A stretch of 64,000 nucleotides of DNA from Stenopsyche tienmushanensis (Eukaryota; Arthropoda; Insecta; Trichoptera; Stenopsychidae), in NCBI GenBank assembly GCA_008973525.1, contig WACJ01000295.1, positions 186,001 through 250,000 on the forward strand. Reading direction: 5' to 3'. Of this stretch, positions 1 to 11,769 are shown piece by piece. Below the pieces are notes generated by a model. It did not search any database, was not told the origin of the DNA, and saw only the letters and a list, made by a program, of their open reading frames with translations. The translations under genes were made by a program, and so were the position numbers. Positions within the stretch are counted from its first letter, which is position 1. Each line of letters starts with the position of its first letter.

Positions 1-130
1 TCTATAAGGGAGCCTCGGCCACCAACAGTGCATATCTCTATTCCGTCTGTCCTGGACCTCCTCTCTCTAATTGTCCAATCCGAGACGTGTGGCTCTATTT
101 TTTTCACTTTCATTCAATTTCCCAACTTCC
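1..130 (-). mobile_element. LINE ORF2 C-terminal tail, RTE-like, degraded
   Basis: Read on the minus strand, this piece gives fragments such as RATRLGLDN followed by REEVQDRRN. They match better copies at 18.7 kb and 52.5 kb, where the order is GRPRLHWANRVEKDAKRL, then NWREETQDRRTWR. A GRPRLRW...NWR..AQDR..W tail is typical of the extreme C-terminus of non-LTR reverse transcriptases. The piece carries frameshifts and runs off the window edge. The LINE class is inferred from this tail only. Confidence 0.55.
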
Positions 131-1079
131 ACCAAAATCCACATCACAAGTCTTGCCCAATTATTATGGTAGGTTTGTAGAATCGAATCTTTGTATTTAA
201 GATAAAATTATTATAGCGATTTTAAAAGAAATTAGATATAATAAGTGAGCTAATTATCATTTGCGAGCATTTAAGGCAATCGGGCAGAAATTCAAAGCGA
301 AACGTCTTAAGTTGACAAAGTCCGACAATTTTCTGAATGAAATAATGCTTTTGAAGTTTTGAGCATTAGCCTCGTAGTGGTTTAGCCTTTATTTACAGAA
401 GATCCCGGAAATCCCCCAGCACGCCTCTTATTTTAAATATCGCGTTTTTAATCGCCATCCAGGAAGGGATGACCCAATTTCCTTGTCGCCAGGAAGTACC
501 GTTTGAACTTCGAGCCTTTTTTCCCCTCGCTGATTATTTAAGGAAATTGAATTCGATAATTTAATGAAGTTTACAGAGTTTAATTGGTTTTGGATGGTCC
601 CGAGGCAGCCTAGACGTATTATGTTTCATGTTTGGATGATATTGTGCAATTTCGCATTCATGATGAAGACCAATTTGTACTTTATCGCGTTAAACACTCG
701 AGTTGTGGGTCACGATCGTGTCTGAGGAAACTGTAACCTTTTGTAAATAGACAATTATTCTAGACGTAACGATGTTTGCTATTTGCCTTCGGTGATTAAA
801 CAGAAGCTTCTAATGTCTGAGAAAATAATATCCGGACAAAACAAGGGCGTTTTGCACGTTTTCAGAACATAACGGCCTTTGGAGATCGTTCTATTTGTCA
901 GTTTGTCCGTGGGGACGATATTTCTGCAGGTCCTACTTTCGTCAGAATAATCAACTTTCCGCCAAATTCCTGTAGCAAGTATACGGTACAAGATCACAAA
1001 GGACGTAGGATTTGTGCCTTTGAAATCTTCAATGTAATCAGCATCTCAAAATATTTATTTTATATGGTAAAAGATATGG
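131..1079. other. unassigned AT-rich sequence
   Basis: No coding signal, repeat end or RNA gene recognised. The reading frames are short and resemble nothing known. Confidence 0.5.
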
Positions 1080-1205
1080 CAGGAGGGACGACACGGCCAC
1101 GACCGGTATACAAGTGCAATGTCTCCGCAGGACCACAAGAGATGGCACTGTTAAAATAAAACATTGCACCTGAAGAGAGATGGAAGATGTCGCTGTGAGG
1201 ATTTT
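1080..1205 (-). repeat. LTR family A, fragment
   Basis: Antisense copy of the 5' half of the LTR seen at 14.8 and 42.5 kb. It shares the blocks GCAATGTCTCCGCAG, CACAAGAGATGGC and TGCACCTGAAGAGAGA. No hairpin or LTR 3' end remains. Confidence 0.75.
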
Positions 1206-2081
1206 CATTATTCCAGATACGACAATTTTATTTATTGATGAATCCAATCCAACAATGGATCCCTCGTTCGTTATTCAATAATCCAATTAGCAAAATTTTT
1301 ACAAGGTATATCTGTCCATGGTTAAAATTGTACTACCTTCTACTAAGACAAAATGGCTTATATCATTTGATAAGATGTTACATGTGAATATTTTACAGTG
1401 CTAACATCTAAGCGTCACATATGCTTGATATTTCATTTCATATATAATAGCCATTGCAGAACAAATATTAAATGAGTTCAATTGAAATCCATTCAATCGA
1501 ATATCATCAAGTACAAAAGATTCTCGATTCAGGAATAGCAGAAATATTGGATGGATATTTCCTAAAAGTCCCAGGATATAAATTCAAACGTCGAATGTAT
1601 TCGTTCCCTAATGGAAATTCAGTAGACCGATGAGCATAATTTACTGTCTTGTAATACTATTGGACATTTTTCCTCAAATTGTTATATCTTAGGATATCTC
1701 ATCCGTTGGATTGGATTGCTTGTCTTATAGTACAATAAAATTATAAATCGATCAATATTTGATCACTGGATTAAAATCGTTGAACTCATTTAAATAATTC
1801 AAAATTAAATCATCATATTTTTAAAATTAAAAATCAATAAATATCCATATAATTATATGTGGTTTTTCACATCAAATGTCCGTTTTTGATTTGTTCAAAT
1901 TCAAACTATGCTTGAACTAACGATGAGCCGCGACGATGGTTGACTATCAACATTGATGACGATTTAATGGACGGATATTGATCATAACTCATCAGCTGCT
2001 TTACAATAATCTTTTAAATAGATGTATTCAAAACCAAAAATAAATTATTAAGTTTGTTAAAATAGACAATAAATATATGTA
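1206..2081. other. unassigned AT-rich sequence
   Basis: Very AT-rich, with no feature recognised. Confidence 0.5.
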
Positions 2082-2185
2082 GAGGTATTCTAGTCTAGAA
2101 TTTTGAAAAAAAAAATGATTTGATTTTTTTGCATATTCTGAAAATGTTAAATGTAAATTACTCAAAATTTGTGCATTTAGACTAA
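2082..2185. mobile_element. MITE family M, minimal copy
   Basis: The left end reads GAGGTATTCTAGTCTAGAA and the right end CAAAATTTGTGCATTTAGAC. These match both ends of the ~530-bp copy at 19626-20154, so this is an internally deleted copy of about 104 bp. The last bases of the right terminal repeat are eroded. Confidence 0.7.
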
Positions 2186-2249
2186 AAATTAAGATTTTAA
2201 ATGAGGAGGAGACTCAAACTGCGTGACTTTGATGGACCGCGAATCGGAC

Positions 2250-2480
2250 TCTTCTATTGTATTATTTTTCGGTTGGGTGTTAGACTTCACGATGCCCAAC
2301 CATAAAACTCCAGGAGAGGGAGCCAATCCCAAACCCTTGGGCAACGATTGAACCCATGGGGTAATGATGTGGAGTAGAGGTACGCCAAAGTGCCTCGTCG
2401 GTTTGCTCATCAAACGCAGCTGAGGTAGCCCAGCTAACATGAGTCTGGGTAACCCAGAAAAGACCATGCAATCCAACTAA
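2250..2480 (-). mobile_element. R1-type LINE 3' untranslated end
   Basis: Antisense copy of the 3' end also seen at 37.5, 47.5, 61.5 and 62.9 kb. Shared blocks in the sense direction are CATGTTAGCTGGGCTACC, GCGTTTGATGAGCAAACC, TCCACATCATTACCCCA and TCTAACACCCAACC. At 62.9 kb the block follows an R1-like ORF2 C-terminus, which is why it is called a LINE 3' end. The antisense open frames here are not genes. Confidence 0.75.
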
Positions 2481-4954
2481 TCGCTGTCTGTTGTCTGTTA
2501 TCTTCTATTATCTCCATGCATCTGAATCATATATCTGCCATTCAATATTCATTTCTCGTTTATAACGAGCACATTAAATATTACCATGAATTAGATCAGG
2601 GGTTGATAGACTATTTTTAATTCAATTTCCTGATTAATATTCCAAAAAAGTTGCTTTATGAAACTGGCCGAATCTAGGATTCCAGTTATTCCCGTCGCGG
2701 GTAACACTTTTACAGGCCCTTCGGGAGCCAATGTGAGGTTTTTTAGATCCACGGCTGCCGTGTTATCCCATAACGTTGGCGAAAAGAGATTCATATAAAT
2801 GATTAGATCTTCATGACTACGTTTTTTTACGCTGCGGTTACGAGGCGTAGACGGTTTTTTCGAGGGACTCCAGACCGAACCCCATTTTAAACTGAATTAC
2901 GTAACACTCCCGAATTACTCCGAGTTCTTACCCGAATTTAGTCGAGTCAATTCAATTTTTATAAAAAAAAATATTGTTCATTCATTCGGTTATATTATAT
3001 TAAAGAATATGGCTGCCACGAACTTTATACATTAAAAACCCAATTTTATATTGATCTATTATGATATTTATTATGCATTATATTAATAAGTTTCCAGACG
3101 ACATTAAATTGATTGGTCTTTGTGCTTCAAAAAAATATTTTCAAAGCAAAAGTTGGTTCTATCAAATATTTATATACAATGAGCCGATTTTTTCCCCGTC
3201 ATATTCAGGCTCTGATAAATCTGAATTGCGTCCCATAAATTGGTTTCGAATAAAAACAGGGGAGGGCCAATTTTTAGCTGTCATAATTGTCTGGAGATTT
3301 TCGGTCAGCTCCATATTAGGGCTCATTAGAAATCGGTTTATTATCCCGCGGGTGAAACGTACTTTCGCGGTTCCTCGGGATTGTTTTTGACCGAGGTCGG
3401 ATCGGCAAAGGCACAAAATCAATTTTAATAGTCGGCTCCTGCACGTTGATAAATTGCTTGGAAATTTGGCTGGAAAAACGTGTCGGCGCAGGCAGAGGGT
3501 TGAGTGGTTTTCGCGGTTCCGCCGAAGGCACGGCCCAACCCTTCGCGGTCGGCCAGGGTTTGTTTATGAAACGGGATTTGTTTGAAAAGGATAATTTTTC
3601 ATTGTTAAACGGGGCGAAAGCCGTTAATATCCCCCCGTAGGGCCCCTACAGGATATAATTGAAAAATTCCCTTAATTATCAACATTGACACACAAAGGTT
3701 TACTTTGCTCCTTTTAATGCATTCATAAATCATGATCGATCGACGAGCTCGCCATTTTTAAATGACGTCCTCGTGGCCGTTGATTACATTTTCTTCCCAT
3801 TTTTGACGACAAACAAAAACATTCCTTCCATCAAAACAGTCCTCTGGGATCGCAATCAACAAGTTCCAATACTTTGTATGCGAAATTTTCACACAGCGGT
3901 GCTCATGGCCAGATATGATGGGCATCATTAAAGCTGACTATTACATGTCAATCATCATTTGAATTCATCATCCGCATATAGTGCAATTTAAAAATTTATT
4001 AATTTGCGCACGAACTTCAATTCAAATACAAATTTAGGGTGCGATAACACATATTTGTTTTGGACAATTAAAATAACGTACACTTAAATAGAGTGGGAAG
4101 TACATCCCCTAAGCTTGCAGGGTTGTTTATCTTAACTTTGTTGGGGGTGATGCCTCATGAGGTATCAAAAAACACACAAAAATAAACGACCGAAAGAACG
4201 CAACCCATTCTTCATATCAGGATAGAAATGTTCTGTCAGGGAATGACACTTTAGTTGTTTGTTCCATTACATATTACTTCCATACTCAGGTATTTTCAAT
4301 TCCTACATCTTTGTAAATGAACGACCCTGTCATAAATCTTAAGCATTTAAAAAGTACTGAAATAAATTGGGTATTGATTTATATTAAATGCTAAAGACGA
4401 TCTATTCAAAGGCATAATTTTTCTTTAATAATAAGCAACAGGTATACAAGCTATTAAATTCATCTGAAATATTACATAGTACCATAAGAAGATTCGGAAT
4501 TTCAGTTAATCAAAGATCGATCATGATTAAAAAGGTTTCTGTGCAATATTTTACCCGCCAAAATAGCAGCTAATCCATACAACAATTCAAATATTACTTC
4601 ACTTCAATATGAAAGCTTAAAAAGCAGAATAAACGAGTGCAGCACGAATTGTCAAATGGCCAAAAACTGAAGCACTTGGATATATATTCTGTGATTTATT
4701 GGCTCTAAAAGTGCAGACTTTTATAGACAGGAAATAAATAATTCAGTTTTTTCAAAAGCAAAGGGCTATTGAAGCCAATAAAAAAAAAATGATTGAATCT
4801 ATGTTGTTTTGTAAAAGTTATGGTATTTTAATTCTCACCTACGAAATCCGAACGTTCATGTGGTACACTCCAATATCGAAAACTGTACATAAATCTATTC
4901 AAATATGAATAAATTTCATATATAAGCTTTGAATATTCAATAATGTCGGTTTTG
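2481..4954. other. unassigned, mostly single-copy-looking sequence
   Basis: Two stretches have unusually even composition: 2591-2794 (minus-strand 67-codon frame starting MNLFSPTLWDNTAAVDLKNL) and 3050-3650 (overlapping frames on both strands). Neither product is recognised, and no paired splice sites were convincing. The rest is AT-rich. Confidence 0.35.
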
Positions 4955-5147
4955 CCCGGTGTACACGTGCGTGGTTTATTGTGCATGATTTAATAGCATA
5001 CCAGCCTGTCAATTAACCAGTACTTGTTTGGTCTACTAGCTTAAAAACTAGCCTCGTGCGCACCGGGTATAAATGTGCAATCACTCCACTGCAGTAATCG
5101 GCATGCTAGTAAACCATGCACAAGAAACCATGCTCGTGTACACCGGA
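4955..5147. mobile_element. TIR element (MITE), ~190 bp
   Basis: The left end CCGGTGTACACG and the right end CGTGTACACCGG are exact inverted repeats. Pairing continues inward for about 35 bp with few mismatches (TGGTTTATTGTGCATG against CATGCACAAGAAACCA). A third, internal block, GTGCGCACCGGG, lies near 5060. No coding capacity and no clear target duplication. Superfamily unknown. Confidence 0.75.
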
Positions 5148-5540
5148 CATTCTCAACATTTCGTTATGCTTCAATCATAACATAATGTTGTTATCAAGAG
5201 ATTTTGATATAATTACAAATCCATATATTTTGAAATAGGTCACGTCATTAAATCTCGTGCTTTCTTCATTGAAAGCTATCAGATTATTCGGACTATTATA
5301 TCTTAAGTAGTATAACACTCATTCAGACAGATCCTTTTTATAGTGGCTTGTCAAACGTTTTCGATGCTTTCATTTAAAAAAAAAGTATCTCCCTGAACAT
5401 AAATATATCTTGATATTAAATGCATTGATTGCACTTGATTATATTTTATTTTTTGGCATTATTTTGACGTTTAGATGCATTTAAAATTTGCACATCAAGC
5501 AAGAGGTAGAGTTAAGATACGCAGAGAATAATAAGACACA
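5148..5540. other. unassigned AT-rich sequence
   Basis: Nothing recognised. Confidence 0.5.
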
Positions 5541-5625
5541 ATCGACCAATCGTTTCGGTTGGGGAAGACGTGGTCTTTCCGCCGGCATCACCTGTAGTCT
5601 TGCAATGGGATGTCTCTCCTAATAA
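5541..5625 (+). repeat. LTR-like family C core, fragment
   Basis: Closely matches 25466-25560: GGTTGGGGAAGACGTG, then a CT-rich block, then GCATCACCTGTAGTCTTGCA, GGGATGTCTCTC and an AATAAAAT-like end. The stem GGGAAGA/TCTTTCC echoes the LTR hairpin of family A. Confidence 0.6.
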
Positions 5626-5874
5626 AATATAGAATTTGACCAAGTCAATTGAATTTTTATCATTACGTGACTATATTTCTTCATCATTTTTGAACCTTTT
5701 TTATCCGATAACGAACGAGCCCGCTTGGCGTCACTCTATTTGGAACAATTACTATACAAAGTTACTCATTTGGCTAGCAAAACTTTGAGTAGGATGATTG
5801 TGGCGAGGATAAAAATCACATATAACGTTTCAGGTAACAAGGACTGCTTTTCAAAATAAAGTTTGATAATTTGC

Positions 5875-6005
5875 GCACGAGGCAGGAGTCGAATGGAGTC
5901 GTCGATTAGCCTTGGCTGCGGGAGGTCGTCCTTCCTACAGCCAGATCTCTTTCTGCTGCTTGCCGCGGACTCTGCCCGCGAGAGCGCCCCCACCTCAACG
6001 TTACA
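5875..6005 (+). repeat. LTR family A, 3' part
   Basis: Sense copy with the 29-nt hairpin (5914-5942), the block GAGAGCGCCCCC, and the LTR 3' end CGTTACA. The AATAAA region is deleted. No primer binding site follows, so this is a solo or truncated LTR. Confidence 0.75.
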
Positions 6006-6091
6006 ATATCATTTTTTTCGGTCATGTATGATTTAATTTGGATTTAATTATACGCATGCTTACAGAACATAAATAGTGTCAGATTTATGTA

Positions 6092-6103
6092 GGGGGGGGG
6101 GGG
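6092..6103. repeat. poly-G run
   Basis: Twelve consecutive G in AT-rich flanks. Similar runs occur at 16258-16270 and 19626-19639. Confidence 0.9.
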
Positions 6104-6179
6104 TGACATTATGTTGACTTGAGTTCACATTATTATAATCCATGATACAACATGTGTAGTATAGCTTCGAAATCCCACC

Positions 6180-6700
6180 TCACCTCACATTAAAAGAAAA
6201 AGGAGTGGCCACAAGGTTCTTGTGTTAAACCGGTCCGATTTTCGGATCATTGACACATTTAAACTCCTTTGAGGAATTGGAACGTCCAGTGATTCAGAAT
6301 GACACGGAACACCTCTCACGGATAAATATATAGATAAGTACTGTTTGAAATTATGAAATAAATGAAAAATAATTAGATAAATATATATTTTGTATAGAAC
6401 AGGGAAGAGTTTTGAGTGCTTTTACGACTCGGTAGAGGTCATATAAGGTCTCGAGAATGCTATTTTCTTCAAAGCTTTTACAAAAAGCCCTAAATGTCCT
6501 GAAATTAGAAGCCACAAGGATTTCGTGTCCAACCGGTCCGAATTTCGTACCATTGATTAATTCGAAAGAACGCCTCGCAATCAGACGCTTTGCCCGAATG
6601 TTTCCACGGAATATAGTCTGCATTCATAAACGGATCTCCGTATGGACACTCTGAAGTTATTGAATGTCCAAATCTAACCAACGAGGCCCTAAATCGCTCG
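6180..6700 (-). pseudogene. R1-like LINE ORF2, C-terminal fragments
   Basis: Minus-strand pieces repeat a tail that recurs at 9.2, 17.7, 49.9, 55.3 and 62.7 kb. Here it reads FGPVGHEILVASNFRTFRAF followed by CKSFEE. A short second copy lies at about 6200-6290, with GTGGCCACAAG and CCGGTCCGATTTTCGG matching the main copy. In R1-clade elements this segment is the last stretch of the reverse transcriptase ORF, after the CCHC motif. No catalytic part is present. The CCHC region upstream (6560-6700 antisense) is frame-broken. Confidence 0.6.
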
Positions 6701-8549
6701 TGTGCTGTGGAGAACTGGGACGTTCAGTGAAGAAGTAGGAAATGAAGGCGATGAAAATACGACTGTTAGCTCTAGTTATTTTAAATTATTTCACCAACAT
6801 AAAGATCGCAGTTACGAGATCGGAGAAGCCGAGCTTATCCGCGGCCAAGACTATCGGTCGGATCCCAAGACTTATACGGCTCTTTAATGATATCCCGATC
6901 TATCTTAATGACTTATATTTTAGCAAATCTACCGACAGTATACTTTCCATTCCAGTATATGTCCGATTGACGATTAAAAAAATAATAAAATTAATATTTA
7001 CAAATACTACAGTTGCAACATAGTGGTCGTTTATTAGCGTGAGCTCTCCATCTCGCTACAATTGATCATACACTTCATAAATTGTTGCAAGTATTATTAA
7101 AGCAAATTGCTTTATTATCCGTCCAATTCCGACTGTCAGTCATGATGCAGGTGCAATTGCACAAAGTGCAATAAAAACGCATGCAATTTTCAGCTCGGCT
7201 GCAGTCGCGCTTCGAACTTTTCCGGCGTCAAGTAAGTCATACATTATGCATAATATAAATAAGTCGCATGAGTGATGATATCGCAATCTATTTATTCTAC
7301 ACTTTAAAAAGCCGATAAAAAGGAGGAATTCAACGAAAACGCCTCTCCTCCGCGAAGGCGTCATAAAATATGAGAGACGCTTCCAAAGTATAAAGTCACA
7401 ACAGTTTCGAGTATCCGACGCTCGTAAAGAAATAGTACGTTAGGCGGTTTTTTTTCTCGGGGTAATTCTTTTTGTTAGATTTGTAAAAATAAATCTAACG
7501 TGTCATAAAACAACGTTGGGGGTGGTTTTTTTGCGCTCGGAGAAAAAGAGCGTTTTGGAAGAATTTTCGCCAACCCCCTGGGGTAAAAGGAAGTCATTTT
7601 TCATCGGCCTGCGAACCGTGTTGTGCCCCCCCCCCACTGTATGAAAAGGCTGTATCATCACTTCTATCGTCGGGCGAATCGCCATTCTGGGAATTCGATG
7701 TGGCATCATCTCCACTGTTAGATTACCATTTTTTTTGTTTGGGTCTTACCTCGGCGTTATTAGCATGGCCATTGTTTTGCGTTCGGAATATAAATGAATT
7801 TTTACACGTTGGACCGTAAAGGGCTGCGTTTTTTTTATTCGGGGACGTCCTCATACAAGACAGGGAGAGCCTTCGCCTTTATTGTGCTCGATAATTGCTT
7901 TTATTAACGCCCGAAGGAGCAAAGTTAATCCCAATAAATCCCGTCTTAGGGAGCAGTTATACAAGTTTCAAGTGAGTTTTTATGGAATCAAAATTAGGTA
8001 TTTTTCTTTTGTCAACAGTTTAAAATTGTCTTCGCACGATATGAATAATTTATGATTTTTTTCCTGTTCCCATTTTTTATCATGTCAATTTAGCATCCCA
8101 AAAAACTGATGCCATGACCTTATTTAGAGCAAATTATTCCTTTCCAATCCATTGTTTTGAATATTTAAAACATCTTCACGACGCTGTTATTATTCCACTG
8201 TGAGCAAAAACGGCACCCGTCTTGCGCACAGCTTTCTCACATGCAAACTTTCAATCAATATGTGATGTACGGCACTTTTTTTCGGCACTTTTAAATGCCT
8301 ACCATGTTTGCTAGCTCGATTTTCTTTACCATTTTTAGCGTAGTCACCGTATTAGTGAAAGGGGGGGGCGGAAGATTTGGGTTGATATTTAAAAATTGAT
8401 CAAAAATCGCAGTGGGCAGAAATCGTATTCTTTCCAGACAAATTGGCCTTGATGGCACTCAAGTAAAATGGTTCGCCATTAATAATGGAGTCTCGCAGTT
8501 GGTATCTCTCTCTCTCAATCTAAGAAATTGATAAATGTATATCATAGAC
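6701..8549. other. unassigned, partly single-copy-looking sequence
   Basis: At 6835-6870 there is a short block related to the LTRs (CGCGGCCAAGACTATCGGTC). 7130-7740 has higher GC and a 10-base C run (7626-7635). A CAG acceptor-like site at 7191 and GTAAGT at 7232 could bound a 38-bp exon, but nothing else supports one. Confidence 0.3.
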
Positions 8550-8790
8550 AGGTCTTCGAATCGCTCCCCGCTCCCCTATGCTCACCGAGATAGCTATGCT
8601 CGTACGCGGGTTCGTTCTTCTTTCGGATCGTAATGCGATCGGACGGTGAGATGAAAGTGGACGAGTATCGAATAGAAATACTCTCATCTTTAACTGATTT
8701 CTTTATTGATGATGAGATCTTGCCACGAGAAGAACGTCTTCTTCATACTTCCTGCGCGTCACTACCGGACTGACAATGATGTACATTGGG
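8550..8790 (-). repeat. LTR family A variant, degraded
   Basis: Antisense match to the copy at 34.2 kb: TCGAATAGAAATACTCTC, then TTAACTG, TTTCTTTATT and CTTCCTGCGC, ending in ACCGGACTGACAA. The hairpin region is eroded (CCACGAGAAGAACGTCTTCT). A PBS-like string, TTGGTGTCAG, occurs just beyond at 8871. Confidence 0.55.
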
Positions 8791-9149
8791 ACAATTTTAA
8801 ATGCCTAGATTTATAATAATAGTTTAAAATCTTGCTTAAAAATGTATTTGTAGCGTGTAGTACACATCCATTGGTGTCAGAAACTCGCTGTTAATCCTCT
8901 CACGTGCAATTTGTAATGCGCGTGAAGACCATAGACGCTTAGACTTAGTTTTTGACTCAAATTCAAAGCCATAACAAGGGTATGAAGCGCACATGGCAAG
9001 TATCTAACATCCACTCCTCCGGAAACCCAGATATTTTTTTAAAGTTAACTAATACTATTATAAATGCAATATATAAAATACTTTTATAATACATGTTTTA
9101 AAACAATATACAAAAAGACAATATAGAAAATGCCGCGAAAAGCTATACA

Positions 9150-9260
9150 AGAGGATAGAGTGGCCACAAAGTTTGTATGTCCAATCGGTCCGCTTTTCGA
9201 ACCGCTGATATGGCGAATGAGCGCCTCGCGATCGGATGTCATACCTGAACATGTCTACAA
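9150..9260 (-). pseudogene. R1-like LINE ORF2 tail fragment
   Basis: GTGGCCACAAAG, a Tyr/Val codon pair and CCAATCGGTCCG, then GAGCGCCTCGCGATCGGA, match 6510-6590 and 17700-17800 at the DNA level. Too short for a useful translation. Confidence 0.5.
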
Positions 9261-10439
9261 AACGGTTTCAAACTCTCATTTTGTAAAGAAGTTGTCTGAA
9301 GAAGACTGATCGGGTACGACCTGATTTGACACTGACCTGCTTTGCCAAGCTCTTGTTACAGCCCTGTTCAAATTCAAAAATTCTTAAAAAACAATTTAAA
9401 GAGTATTAGAAATTCAATATCATAGAAATGGAAGATAAAGTTTTCGTTTTCGCTTATTAATTCGATTTAAACTCTCGGCAATTAAAGCTGAACGCTCCAC
9501 ACTTTTAAAGCCTTTAAAAAAGACAAAGGCTTTATCCGGCGAGTGCTTTCCAAATGGCAGATAAGTCATATTTTTTTGCGCGTCGACTATGAATCTCCCA
9601 TCCGGCAAAATTACCCTTGGCTATCTCTCCAGACTTGGGCTGCTGTAACTCATCTGAGGGAGGCAGTAATGGGCTGCGACGCTAAAACTGCAAGAGCCTA
9701 ATGGCTCAGTGAGATCGGCTCACTCATTTATATGCTCATCGTACCGGCTTCGAGCTACAATGAAGCCTTTGAGCATCACGATCTTCTTAAATTATCTCCA
9801 GTCGAGGGTACAATTGTCACATCTCTAATGGATTCATTTGCACTTATTTTGTAACGAGGACGGCCCAATTCGAATTTCATATTTACGACGGAGCCAAAAG
9901 CAATGTCGTATTTTAATTAAAAAGAACAAATTCGTTCAAAATATGCATAACCAAGCGTTATTGCATTGTAAAATGATCTTCAACCTATTGATACTATTCA
10001 CTGTCACTGTTAACCTTTAATATTTTTTCATTTAAATTTAAATTTGTTCATTTTAACAGGATTTTTATAATTAAAATTGCTGCGGAGGAAGTTTTATTCC
10101 TGTGACCCAATTGCTTTAATTTTATTTTCAAAATGGCTTTGGCTGGAGTTCTTCTCGGAAATAGTTTAAATTAGCTTAGTAATTTTTAAACGGTGACATT
10201 TTTTAACTTTTCATGACAATGTTGTATTAAAAAAAAATCGAATTAATGCTCGACATGCAATATTCAACGTTTAAAAAAATATAACCATGACAATTTTACT
10301 ATTAAATCAGCTATTTTTCGAATATTATTTGAGAGTTGGAATTGATTGACAATATGTCGTTTGGGGTCTTAAAGTAAAATTAAAATTTTTGTTTTCCTAT
10401 ATGGTATCCAACAACCATACAATATTTTTACTATACCTA
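9261..10439. other. unassigned sequence
   Basis: The minus-strand frame 9420-9608 and the GC-richer block 9600-9840 are not recognised. The rest is AT-rich. Confidence 0.4.
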
Positions 10440-10650
10440 TATTATTTCCGCAAGTATAAATAGTATGTTGACAAAGTTTTATCGCAATCGGATAAACGAC
10501 ATGGAAGCGCATTAAATACGAACAAACATACATTGGTTTTTATATATGAGCAATTCTTAGCAATAAGTAGATGAAGTTTCATTGCAATCTGATTAACGAT
10601 ATGGCATCCCATTATATATGAACAAAGAGAGATTAATTTTTATATATTAG
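10440..10650. repeat. tandem pair of ~100-bp repeat units
   Basis: Two imperfect units: TTTTATCGCAATCGGATAAA with GACATGGAAGCGCATTA, then TTTCATTGCAATCTGATTAA with GATATGGCATCCCATTA. Both end in AACAAA...TTTTTATATAT. A weaker relative lies at 40540-40660 (TTTCAATGCAATCAGATGGA). Such strings are common at 3' ends of insect non-LTR elements, but that assignment is only inferred. Confidence 0.55.
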
Positions 10651-10664
10651 ATAGATCGGCGTGG

Positions 10665-11760
10665 TAAAACAAATTGGCTTGAACGTCACGAAAAGTGAAA
10701 CACCAAGCGGCATCTGGTCGGAAAGAGATGTATTGTTTTAACCCAGCGTTGTCTTAAAATCTCTGAGAGAAAAATATCTTGATGGGCGTCGAATAAAAAG
10801 AATCTTCTCTAAATAACTTTTGATTCTACACGAGAGAGAGATCTGGCTACAGGAAGGACGACGTCTCACAGCCAGGGTTAACTGACTACTCTCCCGCCTC
10901 CTGTGCGTCACTACCCAATCAGCAACGGTGCACGTGCAAGAAGCGATACGTCGGTATGCAGGTGCAATGTCTCCGTAGGGTCACAAGAGATGGCATTGTT
11001 AAAATAACACTTTGCATATGAAGAAAGACAGAAGATATCGCTGTTAATCTGGCGAATTAAATCTGCTCAGATTAACAGCACTACTAAGTGGGAATGGTAA
11101 ATCGCCCACGCTAATCCTATATAAACATATAGTAGCCACATGGAGTCAAGTCTGGAATTCTGGAAGTCTGGGCTGCTGTATGCGTTGTCGTGTAGAAGAA
11201 GGACAGCTCGAATCGATTTTATTCGTCTTTTGTTATGATCTATTACTTTCTGTAGTATAGTGGTGGAACCACGTTTCATCACATACGATCCAAAAAAGCC
11301 TCTTCTTCTTCTTCTTCGTAGCGATTCAAAAGTCGCTGAGAGATGTATTTCCGTATATTATTTAGTGCTTCGTTGAGCAGACTTGAAACCTACTTGCTGA
11401 TATTTTTCTGAATCCAAGATGTTTCAATGTAATATGTGAACATGCGGTGATTTCCTTCCACAAGTTAACTCACGATTCGAATGTTGCTTTTAGTTGATGC
11501 TCGCTATAGGATGGGGATCAATCAAACACTTGGATCTTATTTAGATTACACGGCTTCTTTAACGGAAAATTGAATAATAACGCGTTGCGCAACAGAGGAT
11601 GCTACTTCTTCGTGAACGTATATTTAGGGCTATAGCTCAAAAAGAGAGGGAATCATTTGTAGTGTGTCATTATCCGTCGCATACATCATAGAGACGCTAT
11701 GCGCATGCGCCTTGTCACCTCAACTGTGTGTGTGTGTGTCTAGTTAGTATAAAGCAACCA
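10665..11760 (-). pseudogene. mariner-like transposase remnant A (LTR inserted)
   Basis: Transposase pieces occur in N-to-C order on the minus strand: KIQVF of the helix-turn-helix region (~11520-11540), a middle part ending in RLLNRYEEEEEEAFLDR (~11295-11335), first catalytic motif VCDETWFHHYTTE (~11250-11290), and second motif LLLHDNA (~11170). The (GAA)n run coding for Glu looks like slippage. Frameshifts and deletions make it inactive. The ends share CTCTTT..CCGACCAGATGCCG and GTTTCACTTTTCGTGACG with 31.7 kb and 38.6 kb. An LTR lies inside at 10785-11113. In mariners (DD34D) the first D is in TGDETW and the second in HDNA; both residues are visible here. Confidence 0.7.
10785..11113 (-). 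repeat. LTR family A, nested in mariner A
   Basis: Antisense LTR with the 29-nt hairpin (10845-10873), CACAAGAGATGGCATTG, TTAAAATAACACTTTGCA and an upstream inverted repeat TGTTAATCTG/CAGATTAACA (11042-11051, 11068-11077). The 3' portion beyond GATGGGCGTCGAATA is missing. Confidence 0.75.
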
Positions 11761-11769
11761 CTACACCAG

